Positions 18,317 to 28,380 of a DNA stretch of 64,000 bases are shown in pieces (position 1 is the first letter of the stretch; every line of letters begins with the position of its first letter). The notes beneath the pieces are model-generated. The model had not been told where the DNA came from and did not search any database. It saw nothing but the letters and a program-made list of their open reading frames with translations. The translations under genes were made by a program, and so were the position numbers. This stretch comes from Lactobacillus amylolyticus DSM 11664 (GTDB taxonomy: Bacteria; Bacillota; Bacilli; Lactobacillales; Lactobacillaceae), in the NCBI RefSeq assembly GCF_000178475.1, contig NZ_ADNY01000011.1, positions 6,708-70,707 of the forward strand, read 5' to 3'.

Positions 18317-19171
18317 ATGCCTAAAAAAAGAGTGACAAAGATAGATCCACGAAAAGAATTATCACCATATCTTAATCACCAAGAAAATCAAAATCGCAAT
18401 CATAAAAAGAAGAGCAAGGTTTCTGCCTCATTATCTAAACTAAAAAGTTATCGTCGGAAATCGCTTTTTAAAAACTTAGGTATCATTGTTGGTACTTCAC
18501 TTATAGCTGTCCTCATCTTAGGCTATTATGTTTCTCCACTAGCTAATGTTAATAATGTTCAAGTGGTAGGAGCTGATGACTTATCCTCGAAGAAAGTTGT
18601 GTCCAGTTCAGGGATAAAAGCCTCAGATAAATTAATCGATTATCGGCTCAATTCTAAAAAATTGAATAGCAATTTGGAACAGAAATATCCAGAAATTCAG
18701 CACGTCAGTGTTGAAATAAGTCATATTAATCGATTAGTATTAAATGTTAAAGAATACCCGACAATAGCTTATATCAAAGTTAAAGATGGCTATCGCAAGC
18801 TTTTATCTAATGGAAAGATTGGCAGCAATGCTCTTGCCTGGTCAAAAATTGATCAGGGCAAACCGCTTTTTATTGGCTATAGCAAGAAGACATCTTTGAT
18901 AGATGATTTGGAGCTCTTTAACAGTTTACCTGCTTCTTTTCGTAATCAAGTCAAGCTGCTGAGTGGGAGTGCCATTAGAAAATCACAGATTATTCTAGTG
19001 ATGAAAGATGGCAATGTCGTTATCGGCGATATCTCTACCTTTAAGCAAAAAATCAAATATTATAATGCGATCAAGAAGAAAGCTGGCAAAAACAGTTTAA
19101 TTGATCTTGAAGTCGGTGCTTTTAGTAGACCTTTAACAAAGAGTGAAATGAAGGCTTATGGCATATCATAG
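18317..19171 (+). CDS. divIB: Cell division protein DivIB (FtsQ family)
   Basis: A 284-aa bitopic division protein that stabilises FtsL and DivIC at the septum. A long basic cytoplasmic region (about 60 residues) precedes one membrane helix (GIIVGTSLIAVLILGYYV) and an extracellular POTRA domain starting at VNNVQVVGADDLS, followed by the beta domain. ATG 18317 is preferred, with AAGG about 8 bases upstream; the in-frame GTG at 18308 lies within the ribosome-binding region. It is the last gene before a probable internal promoter at ftsA. Confidence 0.9.
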   Translation: MPKKRVTKIDPRKELSPYLNHQENQNRNHKKKSKVSASLSKLKSYRRKSLFKNLGIIVGTSLIAVLILGYYVSPLANVNNVQVVGADDLSSKKVVSSSGIKASDKLIDYRLNSKKLNSNLEQKYPEIQHVSVEISHINRLVLNVKEYPTIAYIKVKDGYRKLLSNGKIGSNALAWSKIDQGKPLFIGYSKKTSLIDDLELFNSLPASFRNQVKLLSGSAIRKSQIILVMKDGNVVIGDISTFKQKIKYYNAIKKKAGKNSLIDLEVGAFSRPLTKSEMKAYGIS

Positions 19172-19191
19172 CTGTATTGAATCCACTTTTA

Positions 19192-19200
19192 TGTTAAAAT
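19192..19200 (+). promoter_or_regulatory. Possible internal extended -10 promoter before ftsA
   Basis: TG at 19192-19193 with TAAAAT at 19195-19200. The -35 region is weak (TTGAAT at 19177 is too close). It sits in the 62-base gap between divIB and ftsA, where Firmicutes often have a separate ftsAZ promoter. Confidence 0.45.
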
Positions 19201-19233
19201 TTTTGCAATGCAATTATTAATGGGGGCTTAATT

Positions 19234-20583
19234 TTGGATTATTCAAATCTTTTGGTCGGCTTAGATATTGGTACCACCAGTATAAAAGCAGTTGTTGCCG
19301 ATGACGGTAAAGTAATTGGTGCAGTAGCAACACCAAACACAGGGATGCGGCACGGTAAAATAGTTGATATTGATCAAACCGCAGCTGCAATCAGTCAAAC
19401 GCTTAAAGAAGTGGCAGAGAAGACCAATTCTAATATTTATCGAGTAGTAACTGGCATACCTGTAGGCTTATTGCAATTAGAGACAGCTACCGGAATTACA
19501 ACTGTCAGCGATAACGGTCAAGAAGTTGGCAATGAAGATGTTAAACGTGTTTTGCAATCTGCAATTAAGTCAGCCGTTAAAGACGGCTACGATCCAATTG
19601 CTTTCTTGCCAAGCAGATTTATGATTGATGGTAAAACGGATGTTGACGACCCACGTAAGATGATTGCACACAGCTTGGCTGTTCGTGGCATTATTTTAAC
19701 TGCACCATCGGGTTCATTGCACAATATTAGAAAGGCAATTGAAAGAGCAGGCTATAAGAACAATTTCTTCGTTCCAACTCCATTAGCTATAGCTAGCGTT
19801 GCCTTAGATGAAGGTGAAAGAACCTTTGGCTCTATTATTCTTGACTTAGGTGGCGGTACTTCCACTGCAACAAGTATTCATGAAGGTCAAATCAAATACG
19901 CTAAGACTGATCTTGAAGGTGGTAGCGACATCAGCAATGATATTTCCGTTGTATTAAGTACCTCCAAGAAAGATGCAGAGCAAATCAAATTAGATTATGG
20001 CTTTGCTGAACCAAGTTTAGCTTCAAAGAATGACAAGTTTGCCGTTAATAGTGTTGGTTCGAATGGACAACAAATGGTAGATGAGGTTTACTTAAGCGAA
20101 ATTATTAATGCTCGGTTAATGCAAATTATTAAGAGAATTGGTAAAGGATTAGTCAAAACCAATGCTCTTAAATTGCCAGGCGGCATAATTATCACCGGTG
20201 GAGGCAGTTTGCTTCAAGGCATTGATAGTTTGGTTGCTAATACCTTAAATATCAAGACGCGGATCTATCAACCAGAACAAATGGGAATGAGAAGTCCAAT
20301 TTATACTGCTGCATACGGCATTGTAAATTATGTTTATAAAATGTCTGATATTGACTTTTTGGTAAATACCGCTATTTATGGTGGACCGGTCAGTGCTGAA
20401 CCAAGTCGTTCTTCAGAAAAAGAGAGTAATAATTTGAAAAGAACGGTTACTTCTAGTGAAACTGAAGCAAAAGAAGCTTATAATAAAGATAAAATGCCAA
20501 GAAGAGATCATTCTTCTGAGAAAAAAGAAAATAAAAACAGAACAGGAAGAATAAAAGACTTCTTCAAAAAGTTCTTTGCCTAA
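19234..20583 (+). CDS. ftsA: Cell division protein FtsA
   Basis: Actin-like ATPase that tethers FtsZ to the membrane. It is 449 aa with phosphate motif GLDIGTTSIKAVV at the N-terminus, the 1C insert typical of FtsA, ILDLGGGTSTAT (phosphate 2) and IITGGGSLLQG (adenosine motif). After a polar linker it ends in an amphipathic helix (RIKDFFKKFFA), the usual membrane-targeting sequence. The start is TTG at 19234, behind TGGGGGC; the N-terminal match to other FtsA proteins supports it. Confidence 0.95.
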   Translation: MDYSNLLVGLDIGTTSIKAVVADDGKVIGAVATPNTGMRHGKIVDIDQTAAAISQTLKEVAEKTNSNIYRVVTGIPVGLLQLETATGITTVSDNGQEVGNEDVKRVLQSAIKSAVKDGYDPIAFLPSRFMIDGKTDVDDPRKMIAHSLAVRGIILTAPSGSLHNIRKAIERAGYKNNFFVPTPLAIASVALDEGERTFGSIILDLGGGTSTATSIHEGQIKYAKTDLEGGSDISNDISVVLSTSKKDAEQIKLDYGFAEPSLASKNDKFAVNSVGSNGQQMVDEVYLSEIINARLMQIIKRIGKGLVKTNALKLPGGIIITGGGSLLQGIDSLVANTLNIKTRIYQPEQMGMRSPIYTAAYGIVNYVYKMSDIDFLVNTAIYGGPVSAEPSRSSEKESNNLKRTVTSSETEAKEAYNKDKMPRRDHSSEKKENKNRTGRIKDFFKKFFA

Positions 20584-20597
20584 AGGTGGTTAATTAG

Positions 20598-21929
20598 ATG
20601 GATTTTACATTCGATTCAGACGACAATAAAAATGCTGTTATTAAAGTAATCGGTGTTGGTGGCGCCGGTGGTAATGCTGTTAACCGAATGATTGATGATG
20701 GTGTTCAAGGTGTTTCATTTATTGCAGCTAATACAGATGTACAAGCACTTAATAGTAATAAAGCAGAGGAAAAAATTCAATTAGGGCCTAAATTGACAAG
20801 AGGTTTAGGTGCTGGTTCACATCCTGAGGTTGGTCAAAAAGCCGCTGAAGAAAGTGAGCAAACGATTGAAGATGCCTTAAAAGGTGCAGATATGATCTTT
20901 ATCACTGCCGGAATGGGTGGTGGTACTGGTACCGGGGCTGCTCCAGTTGTTGCTAAGATTGCAAGAGAAACTGGTGCTTTAACTGTTGGTGTTGTTACTA
21001 GACCATTTAGTTTTGAAGGCCCGAAGCGTTCCAGAAATGCCGCTGAAGGTATCACTCAATTAAAGCAATATGTTGATACTCTAGTTATTATTGCCAACAA
21101 CCGCTTACTTGAAATGGTTGATAAGAAGACTCCAATGATGGATGCCTTTAAAGAAGCAGACAATGTCTTAAAGCAAGGTGTTCAAGGTATTTCAGACTTG
21201 ATTACTTCTACAGACTACGTTAACTTGGACTTTGCTGATGTTAAGACAGTTATGGAAAACCAGGGTGCTGCCTTGATGGGTATTGGTCGTGCTAGTGGTG
21301 AAAACAGAACTGTTGAAGCTACTAAATTGGCTATTTCATCACCATTGCTTGAAGTCTCAATCGATGGTGCTAAACAAGTGTTGCTTAACATTACTGGTGG
21401 ACCAGATTTGACATTATTTGAAGCTCAAGATGCATCTGAAATTGTTTCTAAGGCAGCTGGTGACGATGTTAACATTATCTTTGGTACTTCAATTAATCCT
21501 AACTTGGGTGACGAAGTAGTTGTCACAGTTATTGCTACAGGAATTGATTCGGCTACAGAAGAAGCTGCTTCAAAACAATTGCCAGGCAGAAGCCACCAAA
21601 TCAAGTCTCAACCTAAGAAGACTGAAGAAGCTCAAGCTACTAAGCCAACGATTGGTCAAACTGTTCAACCAACAGTAAATCAAAGTACCAATAATACGAC
21701 TGCTGAACACGAGAGTATGGTTGATCCAACTAGTGTTTGGGGCTTAAATAACGATGACCAAACTACTAGAAGAACTACACCAACTAACACAAACGCTGGT
21801 CAAGATGACAGCTTTGACTATTTCAGCAGCGAAGATCAAAATAGTATTTCACAAATTGAAACCAGTGCACAAGATGATGACGATGATAATAATGACATCC
21901 CATTTTTCAAGCACCGCGGTGAAAACTAA
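20598..21929 (+). CDS. ftsZ: Cell division GTPase FtsZ
   Basis: Tubulin-like GTPase that forms the Z-ring. At 443 aa it has the N-terminal glycine-rich [14 protein letters not shown], the tubulin signature GGGTGTG (about residues 108-114) and the T7-loop region near [12 protein letters not shown] long, polar, variable linker (about 315-430, rich in Q, T, N and D) leads to the C-terminal peptide [11 protein letters not shown], which binds FtsA and SepF. It is longer than the B. subtilis protein because of the linker. sepF follows 16 bases later. Confidence 0.98.
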   Translation: MDFTFDSDDNKNAVIKVIGVGGAGGNAVNRMIDDGVQGVSFIAANTDVQALNSNKAEEKIQLGPKLTRGLGAGSHPEVGQKAAEESEQTIEDALKGADMIFITAGMGGGTGTGAAPVVAKIARETGALTVGVVTRPFSFEGPKRSRNAAEGITQLKQYVDTLVIIANNRLLEMVDKKTPMMDAFKEADNVLKQGVQGISDLITSTDYVNLDFADVKTVMENQGAALMGIGRASGENRTVEATKLAISSPLLEVSIDGAKQVLLNITGGPDLTLFEAQDASEIVSKAAGDDVNIIFGTSINPNLGDEVVVTVIATGIDSATEEAASKQLPGRSHQIKSQPKKTEEAQATKPTIGQTVQPTVNQSTNNTTAEHESMVDPTSVWGLNNDDQTTRRTTPTNTNAGQDDSFDYFSSEDQNSISQIETSAQDDDDDNNDIPFFKHRGEN

Positions 21930-21945
21930 TAGGGGGGAAAGAAAG

Positions 21946-22386
21946 ATGGCTTTTGATAAATTAGGTAGATTCTTCGGAATTTCCGACGATGATGATAATG
22001 TAGTGGATGAAGAAGAATATACTCAAGATCAAGAAAACGATGATACTCAAATTCCACTGAATACAGTTAACCGCGATAATGTGGTTTCTATTAAATCTGG
22101 AATGAATTCAAGCAAGAGTCAAATCGTTTTATATGAACCTCGTGTATATTCTGATGCTAAAGATGTTGCACAAAACTTATTGCAAAATAAGGCTGTTGTA
22201 ATTAACTTTAGCGGAATGGAAGATAGCTCAGCTAGAAGAATCGTTGATTTTATTACCGGTACTGTTTATGCTCTAAATGGTAAAATTCAAAGAATTGGCG
22301 ACAAGATCTTCTTAGCTACACCTCCAAAATTCGTTACTGATGGCAAGATCAGTGAATTAGTTGATAAGAAAGATAATTTGGACTAG
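21946..22386 (+). CDS. sepF: Cell division protein SepF
   Basis: A 146-aa cytoplasmic protein that bundles FtsZ filaments and anchors them to the membrane through its N-terminal amphipathic helix (MAFDKLGRFFGI). An acidic linker follows, then the conserved C-terminal domain with YEPRVYSDAKDVA, VINFSGMEDSSARRIVDF and a terminal KIFLATPP segment. ATG 21946 follows GGGGGGAAAG; the in-frame start at 21754 lies inside ftsZ in another frame and is rejected. Confidence 0.95.
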   Translation: MAFDKLGRFFGISDDDDNVVDEEEYTQDQENDDTQIPLNTVNRDNVVSIKSGMNSSKSQIVLYEPRVYSDAKDVAQNLLQNKAVVINFSGMEDSSARRIVDFITGTVYALNGKIQRIGDKIFLATPPKFVTDGKISELVDKKDNLD

Positions 22387-22389
22387 TTA

Positions 22390-22671
22390 ATGATTGGTTA
22401 CTACATTTTTATTGGAATATCCTATATTATTTGGATTTATAGCATTATTTTGGTAATTGATGCAATTATGAGCTGGCTTCCTTTTTTAGCCAATTCATTT
22501 GTTGGCAGATTGCTTAATAGAATTGTGAATCCATATCTGAATCTGTTTAGAAGAGGACCAGTTGCTAAATTAGCTTTTAGTACAGGAATTGATATTTCGC
22601 CTGTAATTGGTATTTTTATTCTTTATTTGATTCAAGGATTAATCCAAAATATTGCATACAGATTTATTTAA
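22390..22671 (+). CDS. YggT family membrane protein (YlmG)
   Basis: A 93-aa protein with two hydrophobic segments and the YggT signature in between (PFLANSFVGRLLNRIVNPYLNLFRR). YggT/YlmG lies after sepF in many Gram-positives and affects septation and membrane shape in ways still unclear. It begins 3 bases after sepF with no strong Shine-Dalgarno, suggesting coupling. Confidence 0.88.
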   Translation: MIGYYIFIGISYIIWIYSIILVIDAIMSWLPFLANSFVGRLLNRIVNPYLNLFRRGPVAKLAFSTGIDISPVIGIFILYLIQGLIQNIAYRFI

Positions 22672-22681
22672 TGGTGGGTTA

Positions 22682-23482
22682 ATGGAAAAAAGACAAGCGA
22701 GTAGTTTTTACCCACATTTTCAATTAGATGAAAGACCAACAGTTGATAAACTTGTTGGTCTTTTTAATAACTTAGTATTTAAGCATGAAAGCTTATTAAC
22801 AGATTTCTTAGATCCCGGACAACGGGAAATATTAAAAATAATTGTTGGTAATGAGGCTTTTTTGCAAGATTTTGGCGGTTATCTAAATTCTGAGAAAAGA
22901 AGAGTTTATCTAAGTGAAGAGTGGGAAAATTTTAGAACAACTGACTTTCAAGTCCAAGCTTTTGAAATACAATATCCAACCAAATTTTATAAGTTGACAC
23001 ATAGCTCAATTTTAGGAACATTAGCTAATTCTGGGATTAAAACTGATACTTTTGGCGATATTATTACAGATGGACATGGCAAATGGCAATTTTTTGCAAA
23101 AAAGGAATTGCAAAGCTATTTTGAAGAGCAAATCGTTAGAATTGGTAAAAGCAAGGTAAAATTGCAGCCAATTTCTTTTAAAGAAGTACTTGTTCCTGAA
23201 GATGATTCAATTGAAAAGGTTGAAATTGTTTCTTCATTAAGATTAGATGCAATTTTGGCTGGCATCAGTAAGCAAAGCAGAACGCAATTAAAAACGCAAA
23301 TTGAAGACGGAACAGTCAAATTAAATTGGCATGATATTGTAAATTCTAATATAATGATTAAAGAAAATGATGTGATCAGTTTGCGCCATTTTGGTCGGTT
23401 ACAAATTACGAGCATTGCTTCTACAAGAAAAGGAAAATTTAGGGTGGTGTTGAAGCTTTGGCAAACGAAGAAAAAAAGGTAA
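22682..23482 (+). CDS. ylmH: YlmH family S4-domain RNA-binding protein
   Basis: A 266-aa protein. Its N-terminal two thirds follow the YlmH pattern, and a C-terminal S4 RNA-binding domain starts around residue 185 (SSLRLDAILAGISKQSRTQLKTQI). YlmH relatives bind ribosomes, and in B. subtilis a role in handling peptidyl-tRNA on stalled 50S subunits has been reported. ATG 22682 has TGGTGGG just upstream; the in-frame start at 22652 is inside yggT. It overlaps divIVA by 25 bases. Confidence 0.85.
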   Translation: MEKRQASSFYPHFQLDERPTVDKLVGLFNNLVFKHESLLTDFLDPGQREILKIIVGNEAFLQDFGGYLNSEKRRVYLSEEWENFRTTDFQVQAFEIQYPTKFYKLTHSSILGTLANSGIKTDTFGDIITDGHGKWQFFAKKELQSYFEEQIVRIGKSKVKLQPISFKEVLVPEDDSIEKVEIVSSLRLDAILAGISKQSRTQLKTQIEDGTVKLNWHDIVNSNIMIKENDVISLRHFGRLQITSIASTRKGKFRVVLKLWQTKKKR

Positions 23483-24246
23483 GTCAAATTACTCCGATGG
23501 ATATTCATAACAAAGAGTTCAAACGTCGGGGCAGAAATGGGTATGATCGTTATGAAGTCGACAAATTCTTAGATGAGATTGTTGACGATTATGGTGACGC
23601 TCTTGATCAAGTGGTTGATCTTAAGAATAAAGAAGTTGATCTCAACAAGAAACTGGATCAATTTGAAGATGAAAATGAAAATCTTAAGAATGAATTGCAA
23701 CAATATCGTCAACGTGAACAAGAAGTAAACGAGGTATCGGTTTCAGCACAAGAATCAGCTACGCGAATTAAAAAAGAAGCTCAAGAAAAAGCAGACAGTA
23801 TTATTAACGATGCCAAAAATCAAATTGCTACAGATACTAAATTTGAGCAGCAACAGAAAGATACTCTAGCTGAAGATTACGATCGTCTTAAAGAAGAAGT
23901 AGGTTCTTTTAGAGCACAATTACAAGAGATGCTCAAAAAGCAGATTACTATTTTAAATGATGATCAATGGCAAAAGGCTTTAGACAAATATTTTGATACT
24001 GATCGTTATTACCCAGAGGATGGTTCTGAACCTATTCCAACTGCTAATGATGAGTCAAAGAAAGTTGACAAATCTGCTGAAGATGCTTTAGAATCTTCTC
24101 ATAAGCCTACTAATGACGATACAAAACCAATTGTGGGCGATAGTCCAAGTGAAGAGACAATTGATGTTAAACCACAGAGAAGAACCAGATTAAACGCTGG
24201 TCCTACAATTATCTTTCCCGACGACTATAAAGATCGAAAGAATTAA
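23458..24246 (+). CDS. divIVA: Cell division protein DivIVA
   Basis: A 262-aa coiled-coil protein that binds curved membrane at septa and poles. The N-terminal membrane-binding domain is clear (ITPMDIHNKEFKRRGRNGYDRYEVDKFLDEI). A long coiled coil of glutamate, lysine and glutamine follows to about residue 165, then an acidic, disordered tail. The start is TTG at 23458 with AGGGTGGTG 8 bases before it. It closes the dcw cluster and precedes T-box-ileS, the same order as in B. subtilis. Confidence 0.95.
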   Translation: MANEEKKVSQITPMDIHNKEFKRRGRNGYDRYEVDKFLDEIVDDYGDALDQVVDLKNKEVDLNKKLDQFEDENENLKNELQQYRQREQEVNEVSVSAQESATRIKKEAQEKADSIINDAKNQIATDTKFEQQQKDTLAEDYDRLKEEVGSFRAQLQEMLKKQITILNDDQWQKALDKYFDTDRYYPEDGSEPIPTANDESKKVDKSAEDALESSHKPTNDDTKPIVGDSPSEETIDVKPQRRTRLNAGPTIIFPDDYKDRKN

Positions 24247-24254
24247 TTAGACTG

Positions 24255-24444
24255 ACAGTAAAACTTAAGGGCAATTCAGCGAGTTAGCGATGGTGGAAGG
24301 CTAACAAAAGAGCCTAAAAGTTGATCAGCTGCCGATTGGGTCTAAGCGTTTAGTTGCATGATACGCAACGATAAGTGGAGCTTTTGGCTCAAATTAGGTG
24401 GTACCACGGTTAACCTCGTCCTAAATTAGGGACGAGGCTTTTTT
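24255..24444 (+). promoter_or_regulatory. T-box riboswitch controlling ileS
   Basis: Leader that lets transcription proceed when tRNA-Ile is uncharged. The T-box core TTAGGTGGTACCACG is at 24394-24408. The terminator is CCTCGTCC (24414-24421) with GGACGAGG (24430-24437), then T6. In stem I, the segment AGTTG is followed by ATC at 24324-24326 and then A. ATC is an isoleucine codon in the right place for the specifier. No strong separate promoter is obvious, so read-through from divIVA is possible. Confidence 0.92.
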
Positions 24445-24462
24445 GCTAGAAAGGAATTTTGA

Positions 24463-27246
24463 ATGAGAATCAAGGATACTTTGAATTTAGGCAAAACTAA
24501 ATTTAAGATGCGCGGCAATCTTCCTGTCCGTGAAGCTCAATGGCAAAAACAATGGGAAGAAAATAAATTATATGAACAAAGATTAAAGTTAAACGAAGGC
24601 AAGCCTCGTTTTGACTTGCATGATGGCCCTCCATTTGCTAACGGCAACATTCATATGGGCCATGCCTTAAACAAGATTTCCAAGGATATCATTGTTCGTT
24701 ACAAGAACATGGATGGCTATTACGCACCTTATGTTCCTGGATGGGATACTCACGGCCTTCCTGTTGAACAACAACTTGCTAAAAAGGGCGTAGATCGTAA
24801 GACAATGGATCGTGCAAAGTATCGTGAACTTTGTCATGAATACGCTGAAAAGCAAATTAAAAAGCAAATGACCGACTTCAAGCGCTTAGGTGTAATGGCT
24901 GACTGGGATCATCCTTACATTACTTTACAACCTGAATTCGAAGCTGAAGAAATCAGGATTTTTGGCGAAATGTATAAGAAGGGCTACATCTATAAGGGTA
25001 AGAAGCCTGTTTACTGGTCATGGTCAAGTGAATCAACTTTAGCAGAGGCCGAAGTTGAATATAAAGACGTTAAAGCAAATTCAATTTTCGTTGCCTTCCC
25101 AGTTAAAGATGGCAAAGGAATTATCGATCCAGAAAATACCTATTTTGTAATCTGGACTACTACTCCTTGGACTATTCCAGCTAATGAAGCAATTTGTGTA
25201 AACCCTAAGTTTGATTACGTAGTAGTAAACGTTGGCGACAAGAACTACGTTGTAGCTGCAGGCTTGCTTGATAGCGTTGCTGAACAAATTGGTTGGAAAG
25301 ATTATAAAGTAATCAAGACTATCAAGGGTGCAGACATGGAATACATGACTGCTAAGCATCCTCTTTACGATAAAGAAAGCTTGGTTATTGAAGGCTTCCA
25401 TGTAACTTTGGATGATGGTACTGGTTTGGTTCATACTGCACCTGGCTTTGGTGAAGATGACTTTAATGTTGGTCAAAAGTACCACTTGCCAATTTTTAGT
25501 CCAGTTGATGCACAAGGAAAATATACTGATGAAGTACCTGAATTAGCCGGCATGTTTTATCAGGATGTCGATAAGTTAATGGTGCAAAAGCTTAAGGACT
25601 GTGGAGCTTTGCTTAAGCTCAAAGTCTTTACCCACTCATACCCACATGATTGGCGTACTAAGAAACCAGTTATTTTCAGGGCTACTACGCAATGGTTTGC
25701 TTCAATTGAACCATTCAGAAAACAAATTCTTGATCAAATTGACAAGGCCAGCTTCATTCCTTCATGGGGTAAAACTCGTCTTTACAACATGATTAAAGAT
25801 CGTGGCGACTGGGTAATTTCCCGTCAACGTGCTTGGGGTGTTCCACTTCCAATTTTCTACGCAGAAGATGGCACTCCAATTGTTGCTCCTGAAACTATTG
25901 AACATGTAGCTAAGATCGTTGAAAAAGAAGGAACAATTGCTTGGTACAAGCACACTGCTAAAGAATTGCTTCCAGAAGGCTTTACTTCAGAACATTCACC
26001 AAATGGCGAATATACTAAAGAAAAAGATATCTTGGATGTTTGGTTTGACTCTGGGACATCATGGGCTGGTGTCATGAGAAAACGCGATGGGCTTCATTTC
26101 CCAGCTGATCTCTATCTTGAAGGCTCTGACCAATACCGTGGCTGGTTCAACTCTAGTTTAATTACTTCAGTTGCTACCACTGGCTTGGCACCTTACAAAC
26201 AAGTTTTATCACAAGGCTTTGTGTTGGATGACAAGGGCCACAAGATGTCTAAATCACTTGGCAATGTTATTTCACCAAATGACGTTATCAAGAAGATGGG
26301 TGCCGAAATTATTCGTCTCTGGGTAGCTCAAGCAGATACTTCTTCTGACGTTGCCGTATCTTATGATATTTTGAGTCAATCTGCAGAAAGCTACCGTAAG
26401 ATTAGAAATACCTTCCGTTACATGTTGGCCAACACAAGCGATTTTGATCCAGAAAAAAATAGGATTGCTTATGAAGATTTGCGTTCTGTCGACCAATACA
26501 TGGAAGTAAAGCTCAATGATTTGATTAGAGACTGTCTTGCTGCTTACGATAAATATGACTTCTCAACTGTCTTCAAGAAGGTCTTTAACTTTATTTCAAA
26601 TGATCTTTCATCATTCTACTTAGACTTTGCTAAGGATGTTCTTTATATTGAAGCTAAAGACAGTCATGCACGTCGTTCAATGCAAACTGTAATTTACGAT
26701 GCAGCAGTTAAATTAGCTAAAATTTTGACACCAATCTTGCCACACACGATGGAAGAAGTATGGAGCTTTTTGAAAGAAAAAGAAAACTATGTCCAACTTG
26801 CTAACATGCCAGAAGTTGTAACTTACGAAAATCGTGAAGAATTGCTTGAAAACTGGCATAAATTCATGAATCTTCGTGATGATGTTTTGAAGGCATTGGA
26901 AGACGCAAGAAATAATAAACTGATTGGTAAATCATTTGAAGCAGCTGTTACGATCTATCCTGATAAAGAAACTAAGTCAATGCTCGATGATTTGAAGGCA
27001 AACTTCAGAGAAATCTTGATTGTTTCTAAGCTAACAATTGTTTATGGTGAAGCTCCAGCAAATGCTGAAAAGCTTAATAATGCTGCAATTGTTGTTGAAC
27101 ACGCAGAAGGCGAAGTTTGTCCACGTTGTCGAATGATCAGAAACGACATCGGCAAGGATCCAAAATTGCCAATGCTTTGTGGTCGTTGTGCTGAAATTGT
27201 TGAGGCTAATTTCCCAGAAGCTGCCGAAGAGGGACTTGAAAAATAA
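24463..27246 (+). CDS. ileS: Isoleucine-tRNA ligase
   Basis: Class I synthetase of 927 aa that charges tRNA-Ile. HIGH appears as HMGH within [12 protein letters not shown], and KMSKS lies in [11 protein letters not shown] (about residues 590-600). The CP1 editing domain between them removes valine. The C-terminus carries a four-cysteine zinc site (CPRC and CGRC). The C-terminal tail is of the bacterial (mupirocin-sensitive) type rather than the eukaryote-like type. It ends one base into the next gene. Confidence 0.97.
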   Translation: MRIKDTLNLGKTKFKMRGNLPVREAQWQKQWEENKLYEQRLKLNEGKPRFDLHDGPPFANGNIHMGHALNKISKDIIVRYKNMDGYYAPYVPGWDTHGLPVEQQLAKKGVDRKTMDRAKYRELCHEYAEKQIKKQMTDFKRLGVMADWDHPYITLQPEFEAEEIRIFGEMYKKGYIYKGKKPVYWSWSSESTLAEAEVEYKDVKANSIFVAFPVKDGKGIIDPENTYFVIWTTTPWTIPANEAICVNPKFDYVVVNVGDKNYVVAAGLLDSVAEQIGWKDYKVIKTIKGADMEYMTAKHPLYDKESLVIEGFHVTLDDGTGLVHTAPGFGEDDFNVGQKYHLPIFSPVDAQGKYTDEVPELAGMFYQDVDKLMVQKLKDCGALLKLKVFTHSYPHDWRTKKPVIFRATTQWFASIEPFRKQILDQIDKASFIPSWGKTRLYNMIKDRGDWVISRQRAWGVPLPIFYAEDGTPIVAPETIEHVAKIVEKEGTIAWYKHTAKELLPEGFTSEHSPNGEYTKEKDILDVWFDSGTSWAGVMRKRDGLHFPADLYLEGSDQYRGWFNSSLITSVATTGLAPYKQVLSQGFVLDDKGHKMSKSLGNVISPNDVIKKMGAEIIRLWVAQADTSSDVAVSYDILSQSAESYRKIRNTFRYMLANTSDFDPEKNRIAYEDLRSVDQYMEVKLNDLIRDCLAAYDKYDFSTVFKKVFNFISNDLSSFYLDFAKDVLYIEAKDSHARRSMQTVIYDAAVKLAKILTPILPHTMEEVWSFLKEKENYVQLANMPEVVTYENREELLENWHKFMNLRDDVLKALEDARNNKLIGKSFEAAVTIYPDKETKSMLDDLKANFREILIVSKLTIVYGEAPANAEKLNNAAIVVEHAEGEVCPRCRMIRNDIGKDPKLPMLCGRCAEIVEANFPEAAEEGLEK

Positions 27247-27452
27247 TGCGTTTAGGAACAGTAAAACAGTTTGATGAAGGAAGCAGCTATGGTTTTATCA
27301 CCGATGAGCAGAACCATAAGTCTTACTTTGTCTTTTATACTGCTATTAAAGAAGAAGGATATAAACGATTAGAGGTTGGCCAAAGAGTGAAATATCAATT
27401 AGCACAAGGCAAAAATGGTTTGCAATGCGTGAATGTATATTTGGCTGACTAA
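27246..27452 (+). CDS. Small cold-shock-like (CspA-fold) protein
   Basis: A 68-aa protein overlapping the ileS stop by one base. It starts like a cold-shock domain (GTVKQFDEGSSYGFITDE, where CspA has GxVKWFNxxKGYGFI), contains a second RNA-binding-like strand (SYFVFYTAI in place of VFVHFSAI) and ends with VKYQLAQGKNGLQCVNV. Several aromatic RNA-binding positions differ, so it is a divergent member, possibly a single-stranded RNA binder. Coupling to ileS suggests a translation-related role, but that is inference. Confidence 0.75.
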   Translation: MRLGTVKQFDEGSSYGFITDEQNHKSYFVFYTAIKEEGYKRLEVGQRVKYQLAQGKNGLQCVNVYLAD

Positions 27453-27473
27453 TTAAGATAGGTGGAAGTTTGA

Positions 27474-28049
27474 ATGGATTTAAAAGAAACAGAAATTTCT
27501 TCTCAACCCATCTTTAAGGGTAGAATTGTTGAGTTATATGTTAGAACAATTAAGCTCCCAAACGGAGAAACTTCAACGCGAGAAGTAGTTAAGCACCAGC
27601 CTGCAGCGGCAGCAATTGCAATTAATGATAAAAAGCAGATGCTGCTGGTTAAGCAATGGCGTGAGCCAATTAAAGCCTTAACTCTTGAAATTCCGGCTGG
27701 TTTAATTGACGAAACAGATAATAGTCCGCTAGATGCAATTAAGCGTGAGCTTAATGAAGAAGGCGGCTATGAAGCTGATTATTGGGAAAAAGTAGCAGAA
27801 TTTTATTCTTCTGTTGGTTTTACCGATGAAAAGCTGTATCTTTTCTATTGTGATACTTTAACCAAGCTGCAAGAAAAGCGTTCGCTTGATGCAGACGAGT
27901 TTTTGACTGCAGACTGGTATAGTTTGGATGATTTAAAAAAGTTAATGTCTGAAGGCAAAATTGTTGATGCTAAAACGGTTTATGCCATTACATTTTGGGA
28001 GAATATGTTATTAACTAGTGCCCAAGATACGAAGGAAAAAGATGGCTGA
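27474..28049 (+). CDS. Nudix hydrolase, ADP-ribose pyrophosphatase type
   Basis: A 191-aa Nudix enzyme, probably splitting ADP-ribose into AMP and ribose-5-phosphate (NudF/YqkG type). The beta-strand and loop LLVKQWREPIKALTLEIPAG and a C-terminal TADWYSLDDL fit that subfamily. The Nudix box is close to consensus but unusual: the stretch between the first glycine and REL is one residue longer, and the first glutamate is replaced by D or N, while the catalytic RELNEEGG part is intact. AGGTGG precedes the ATG. Confidence 0.82.
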   Translation: MDLKETEISSQPIFKGRIVELYVRTIKLPNGETSTREVVKHQPAAAAIAINDKKQMLLVKQWREPIKALTLEIPAGLIDETDNSPLDAIKRELNEEGGYEADYWEKVAEFYSSVGFTDEKLYLFYCDTLTKLQEKRSLDADEFLTADWYSLDDLKKLMSEGKIVDAKTVYAITFWENMLLTSAQDTKEKDG

Positions 28050-28362
28050 AAAACGTTCTGATTATCGCAGACAACAATCAAGAAAAAAAGGTAAAAAACT
28101 TTTACATCATATCAGATCGGCTTTTGCTGATCAAGATAGCACCGAAGAGAAAGTAGACGTCAATCCGGAATTTCAAAGAACTCAAACGGAGAGACGATCC
28201 TTTACTGATGATTGTCAAGAATTTGCAAATAATTCTGAACCAATTGATACTGGCTTGTCGCGAGAAGATAAGAGTTTAAGACTGAAAAAGAGATTGAATC
28301 GTGCTATTCTGATAGTGTTCGTTCTGATCATATTGGTGCTTTTGGCACTGTTTCATTTATAA
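28042..28362 (+). CDS. Hypothetical membrane protein with one C-terminal helix
   Basis: A 106-aa protein with an arginine- and lysine-rich N-terminus (EKRSDYRRQQSRKKGKK), a polar middle and a single strongly hydrophobic helix at the end (residues about 86-105), the layout of a tail-anchored or single-pass protein. ATG 28042 follows AAGG at 28033-28036 and overlaps the Nudix gene by 8 bases. The next gene, mtnN, starts 18 bases on. I do not recognise the family. Confidence 0.65.
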   Translation: MAEKRSDYRRQQSRKKGKKLLHHIRSAFADQDSTEEKVDVNPEFQRTQTERRSFTDDCQEFANNSEPIDTGLSREDKSLRLKKRLNRAILIVFVLIILVLLALFHL

Positions 28363-28380
28363 AAAGAATAGAGGAAAAGT

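Noticed and set aside
21754-21945. Extended sepF start within ftsZ
   Set aside because: The extension reads the ftsZ linker out of frame; ATG 21946 gives the standard amphipathic N-terminus with a good ribosome-binding site.
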